From the NCBI GenBank assembly GCA_964500775.1, contig CAZCQG010000006.1, positions 1-64,000 of the forward strand: a DNA stretch of 64,000 nucleotides, written 5' to 3'. The position numbers were made by a program, and so were the translations under genes. The stretch is from CAZCQG01 sp964500775 (GTDB taxonomy: Bacteria; Campylobacterota; Campylobacteria; Campylobacterales; CAZCQG01). The notes beneath the pieces were generated by a model that worked only from the letters and a program-made list of their open reading frames with translations, made no database searches and was not told where the DNA came from. Shown piece by piece: positions 61,516 through 64,000 of this stretch (the stretch's first letter is position 1; each line of letters starts with the position of its first letter).

Positions 61516-63020
61516 TGTAAGCTCCTCTCATCTTTTTTGGATACCCTCTCAATAATGATTCCATAAAGCATCACGGTGACCATAGGAAAAAGCGATGCAA
61601 AAGCAATAAGTCCAAACCCATCGATCAAAGGACTTCTCCCCTCGATATTCGTAGCCAGCCCAAGACCTAGTGCCGCCACCAAAGGGACGGTGACCGTAGA
61701 GGTCGTCACGCCGCCGCTATCATAAGCGATAGGGATGATATATCGAGGCGCGATGTAGGTAAGTATTATCACCAAGACATACCCCGTCATTATATAATAC
61801 TGTATCGAATCCCCTACTACGATCCTATAGCACCCCAAGGCAATACCTATCGCGACACCAAGTGCCACGAAGATTCTAAGATAAAAATCGTTTATCTTGT
61901 TTTGACTTATCTCTTTTGCCTTTATCGCCACGGCGATTAGGGCAGGCTCTGCCATCGTGGTAGAGAATCCTATCAAGAATCCAAAGAGATAGATAAGTGC
62001 CATATTCCCTTTTTCGGTGAGCTGAAATGCCATAGATTCGCCAAGCCCGAATAACCCCATCTCTAGACCTACGATAAAAGCATCTAATCCTATTAGCAAT
62101 AACAAGAATCCAACGATTACTTTTTTAACATGGGGAATCTGCTTTTTAATCACCAAAAATTGGAAAAATAAAATAACGAATATGATCGGTAAAACATCTT
62201 TGACAACCGCCAAAAAATCATACAACAGGGTGATAACCGTCCCCTTTTGCTCCTCGTTTACGAGTGTTTCGACAACTTTTTGTGCCACGACACCGTCTAC
62301 TTGAGCCGCTTCACCGAGTAGATATACGAAAATGCCGTAAACTTGGACGAAAATCATAGGAGTGAGCGATGCTAAAGCGATAAGTCCAAAACCGTCTATC
62401 ACGGGATTTCTCCCCCGTATGCTTGAGGCTAGACCTATCCCTAGCGCCGTGACCAAGGGCACCGTGACCGTAGAGGTCGTCACGCCGCCGCTATCATACG
62501 CTAGCCCCACGATCTCGGGCGGAGTAAAAAAGGTCAATAGTACGACAAAGACATATCCTGCAATGATAATCAAGTGGATAGGTGTCCCAAGGAGTATGCG
62601 CAACACGCCGATAGCGATAGCACACCCCACCGAGAGTGCTACGACGAGTCGCAAAGTAAACGCATCTATCCTTCCCAAACTTATTTCTTGCGCTTTATTT
62701 GCTATGGCTATGAGGGCGGGCTCTGCGATGGTGGTAGAAAAGCCGATAAGAAATGCAAATAATAAAAGCCAAAAGAGCGACCCTTTTTTTGCAAATTCGT
62801 TCGCTAGATTCTCGCCGAGCGGAAAGATACCTAGCTCTAACCCCTGTATAAATACCGCGAGACCGAAAGCGACGATGCTTAGACCTAGTACGACTTGTAA
62901 GATGTTTTCGGGAATCTGTTGCAATATTGCAAATTGAAAAAATGCGATTACGGCGATAATGGGCAATAAGTCCCTAAAAGATGATTTTAGTAATATAAAA
63001 AAAAACTTAACTTGTTCCAA
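61512..63020 (-). CDS. DUF1538 two-domain membrane protein
   Basis: The 502 residues contain two homologous DUF1538 halves about 258 residues apart, each with some six helices and two invariant blocks: GFSTT(I/M)AEPALIA(I/V)A.KA.EIS and AYDSGGVTTSTVTVPLV.ALG.GLA, then R.P.IDGFGLIA.ASL.P. This points to an inverted or direct repeat transporter fold; the substrate is unknown. The start is TTG 63020 with AAGG upstream. The downstream PII-like and CBS genes make it a probable nucleotide-controlled transporter. Confidence 0.85.
   Translation of the reverse strand: MEQVKFFFILLKSSFRDLLPIIAVIAFFQFAILQQIPENILQVVLGLSIVAFGLAVFIQGLELGIFPLGENLANEFAKKGSLFWLLLFAFLIGFSTTIAEPALIAIANKAQEISLGRIDAFTLRLVVALSVGCAIAIGVLRILLGTPIHLIIIAGYVFVVLLTFFTPPEIVGLAYDSGGVTTSTVTVPLVTALGIGLASSIRGRNPVIDGFGLIALASLTPMIFVQVYGIFVYLLGEAAQVDGVVAQKVVETLVNEEQKGTVITLLYDFLAVVKDVLPIIFVILFFQFLVIKKQIPHVKKVIVGFLLLLIGLDAFIVGLEMGLFGLGESMAFQLTEKGNMALIYLFGFLIGFSTTMAEPALIAVAIKAKEISQNKINDFYLRIFVALGVAIGIALGCYRIVVGDSIQYYIMTGYVLVIILTYIAPRYIIPIAYDSGGVTTSTVTVPLVAALGLGLATNIEGRSPLIDGFGLIAFASLFPMVTVMLYGIIIERVSKKDERSLQ
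61690..62498. repeat. 35-bp exact direct repeats inside the DUF1538 gene
   Basis: The 35 bases at 61690-61724 recur exactly at 62464-62498, 774 bp (258 codons) apart in frame. They encode the AYDSGGVTTSTVT block on the minus strand. Exact identity over 35 bases, where synonymous drift would be expected, suggests recent gene conversion or strong constraint. Confidence 0.85.
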
Positions 63021-63083
63021 TAATTGCCTTTTTTACTTTTCAAAAAATTAAGTATAACAATTTTTCCTTATCCTTCTTATAGC

Positions 63084-63112
63084 TCGACAAAAAAGCTCTT
63101 TTTAGATACAAT
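63084..63112 (+). promoter_or_regulatory. Promoter of the tRNA-Arg gene
   Basis: TCGACA (63084-63089) and TACAAT (63107-63112) are separated by 17 bases. Each differs from the consensus by one base. The start would fall about 7 bases before the mature tRNA. Confidence 0.65.
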
Positions 63113-63127
63113 TCCACTCTCAATTTT

Positions 63128-63204
63128 GCGCTCGTAGCTCAGCTGGATAGAGCAACAGGTTGCGGTCCTGTAGGTCGGGGATTCGAATTCCTCCGAGCGC
63201 GCCA
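63128..63204 (+). tRNA. tRNA-Arg with anticodon GCG
   Basis: A full cloverleaf can be drawn: acceptor GCGCTCG (63128-63134) with CGAGCGC (63194-63200), discriminator G and encoded CCA (63202-63204); D-arm with AGCTGGATAGAGC; anticodon stem ACAGG/CCTGT with loop TTGCGGT, anticodon GCG at 63162-63164; T-arm GGGGATTCGAATTCCTC. It decodes CGC/CGU. Most bacteria use an inosine-modified ACG here, so GCG is notable. Confidence 0.92.
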
Positions 63205-63293
63205 CCTCATTATTACCAAATCGTTGCAAATACCCTCATTATTCAATAAGTATGAATTTTATATAATTCGTAACACACATCAAGGAGTTACGA

Positions 63294-64000
63294 ATGCGAT
63301 TCTTATTTTCTATCCTCTTGCTCACTTCAGCTCTTTTTGCAAAAGTCACCTTTACCGCCACCGCCTCGCCCAATATCCTCCCAATTTTCGTGATGATGGA
63401 GAAGGGATTTGCCGATGTCGATTTTATCCCCACAAACGGCGGTATGCCCGAGCTAGCGGCAATGCTCAAAGGAAAAAAAGCGGATGCTTTTTCGGCAAAC
63501 GCCGAAGCGGTAAAAAAAATAACGGAAGGGACGGAGTTTATCGCGATAAATACTAATGTCGCCAAAGCAGTCTACATCCTCTCCTATACGCCGATTGATT
63601 CGCCAAAGTCGTTGGAATCTTTAAAAATCGTCTCGGCTATGCCCGGCGGCACCCCCGACAAACTTTTTCAAAAACTCTCTTTAGCGAATAAACCCACTTT
63701 TCTGGATGTCCCTATGGCAAAACAGCTATTTTTGAAAAAAGAGTTTGATGCCATCCTCCTCCCCGAGCCGCATATTTCCGAACTCATCGGAAAATCGCAA
63801 GGAATCCAAACCTATATTTTTGACCTCAACCCCAAAGAAGGTGCGGCGCTCAATAGCGCGGCGATCTTGGATTTGGAGAAAAAAGGGGAGATAAACGACG
63901 CGTATCAAAAAGCGATAGAATTTATCCACGCCTCACCCGAAGAATCAGCACAGATATTCGCACGCTATTACGAAAAATATTTCAATGCAAAATTTAACGC
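63294..64000 (+). CDS. Periplasmic solute-binding protein of an ABC transporter, 3' end missing
   Basis: ATG 63294 has AAGGAG upstream. The visible 235 residues start with a signal peptide (cut near residue 16, ALFA). The pattern fits the NMT1/SsuA-like binding proteins: FTATASPNILPIFVMMEKGFADVDFIPTNGGMPELAAMLKGKKADAF, then the hinge and the second lobe with FDAILLPEPHISELI. The ligand cannot be told. The gene runs off the window, so the permease and ATPase probably follow. It lies 89 bp after the tRNA. Confidence 0.8.
   Translation, partial: MRFLFSILLLTSALFAKVTFTATASPNILPIFVMMEKGFADVDFIPTNGGMPELAAMLKGKKADAFSANAEAVKKITEGTEFIAINTNVAKAVYILSYTPIDSPKSLESLKIVSAMPGGTPDKLFQKLSLANKPTFLDVPMAKQLFLKKEFDAILLPEPHISELIGKSQGIQTYIFDLNPKEGAALNSAAILDLEKKGEINDAYQKAIEFIHASPEESAQIFARYYEKYFNAKFN

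Noticed and set aside
1..64000. CRISPR arrays, rRNA, insertion sequences, prophage genes
   Set aside because: No regularly spaced repeats, rRNA-like sequence, transposase or phage protein was seen.

Overview
The window is a gene-dense stretch of a Campylobacterota (epsilonproteobacterial) chromosome, most like the free-living, sulfur- or hydrogen-oxidising genera such as Sulfurimonas, Sulfurovum or Sulfuricurvum. This is inferred from gene families, not from a database match. The signs are: hemL followed by an AtpZ-like gene; rpoD beside a PAS-domain gene; a CheV protein and a chemoreceptor ending in a CZB domain; a six-subunit Ech-type [NiFe] hydrogenase; an MSHA/competence-type pilus operon; and a DUF1538/PII-like/CBS trio. 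TTG start codons are common. No stretch longer than 300 bases lacks a gene. No rRNA, CRISPR array or transposase was seen; there is one tRNA.

Layout. 1-940: AT-rich accessory edge with the 3' end of an unrecognised gene and a RelB/YafQ toxin-antitoxin pair with a palindromic operator. 990-13420: housekeeping and cofactor genes (thiD, hemL, atpZ-like, a PAS protein, rpoD, a DUF218 protein, a Sel1-repeat protein, moaA, moaE, moaC, class II DAHP synthase, a coiled-coil protein, cheV). A frameshifted remnant of moaD seems to lie just before moaE. 13490-15450: ligA.

15435-33080 is the most unusual region: a type II secretion-like locus around a divergent control region. Leftward run a 1198-residue, cysteine-free, S-layer-like secreted protein, a lipoprotein with three four-cysteine repeats, and, beyond a terminator, a pseudopilin and a GspF. 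Rightward run a 51-residue lipoprotein, a BIG2-like lipoprotein, a membrane-anchored protein and gspK-L-M-N-C-D-E-I-J-like genes. The control region holds a perfect 20-bp inverted repeat whose arms resemble Fur boxes.

33080-39080: chemoreceptor, pyrophosphatase, a 113-bp structured palindrome, a CinA-like protein, adk and aspS. 39237-44296: echABCDEF, an energy-conserving hydrogenase coupling ferredoxin and H2 to ion movement. 44380-52224: an MSHA/Cts-type pilus or DNA-uptake operon (MshI, J, K, L, an SH3-TPR protein, MshE, MshG), followed convergently by a Fur/PerR-like regulator. Matching TTATTAATA palindromes lie at the regulator promoter and before the pilus operon. 52814-56317: ffh-rpsP-khpA-rimM-trmD-rplS. 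56356-64000: cysE, speA, hisS, an unknown gene, the CBS/PII-like/DUF1538 operon, tRNA-Arg(GCG) and the start of a periplasmic solute-binding protein.

Working picture. Two complete sets of core secretion ATPase, secretin and platform protein lie within 37 kb. One appears dedicated to a surface protein made next to it; the other is the type used for MSHA pili or DNA uptake. No GspG major pseudopilin or prepilin peptidase was seen, so both probably depend on genes outside the window.
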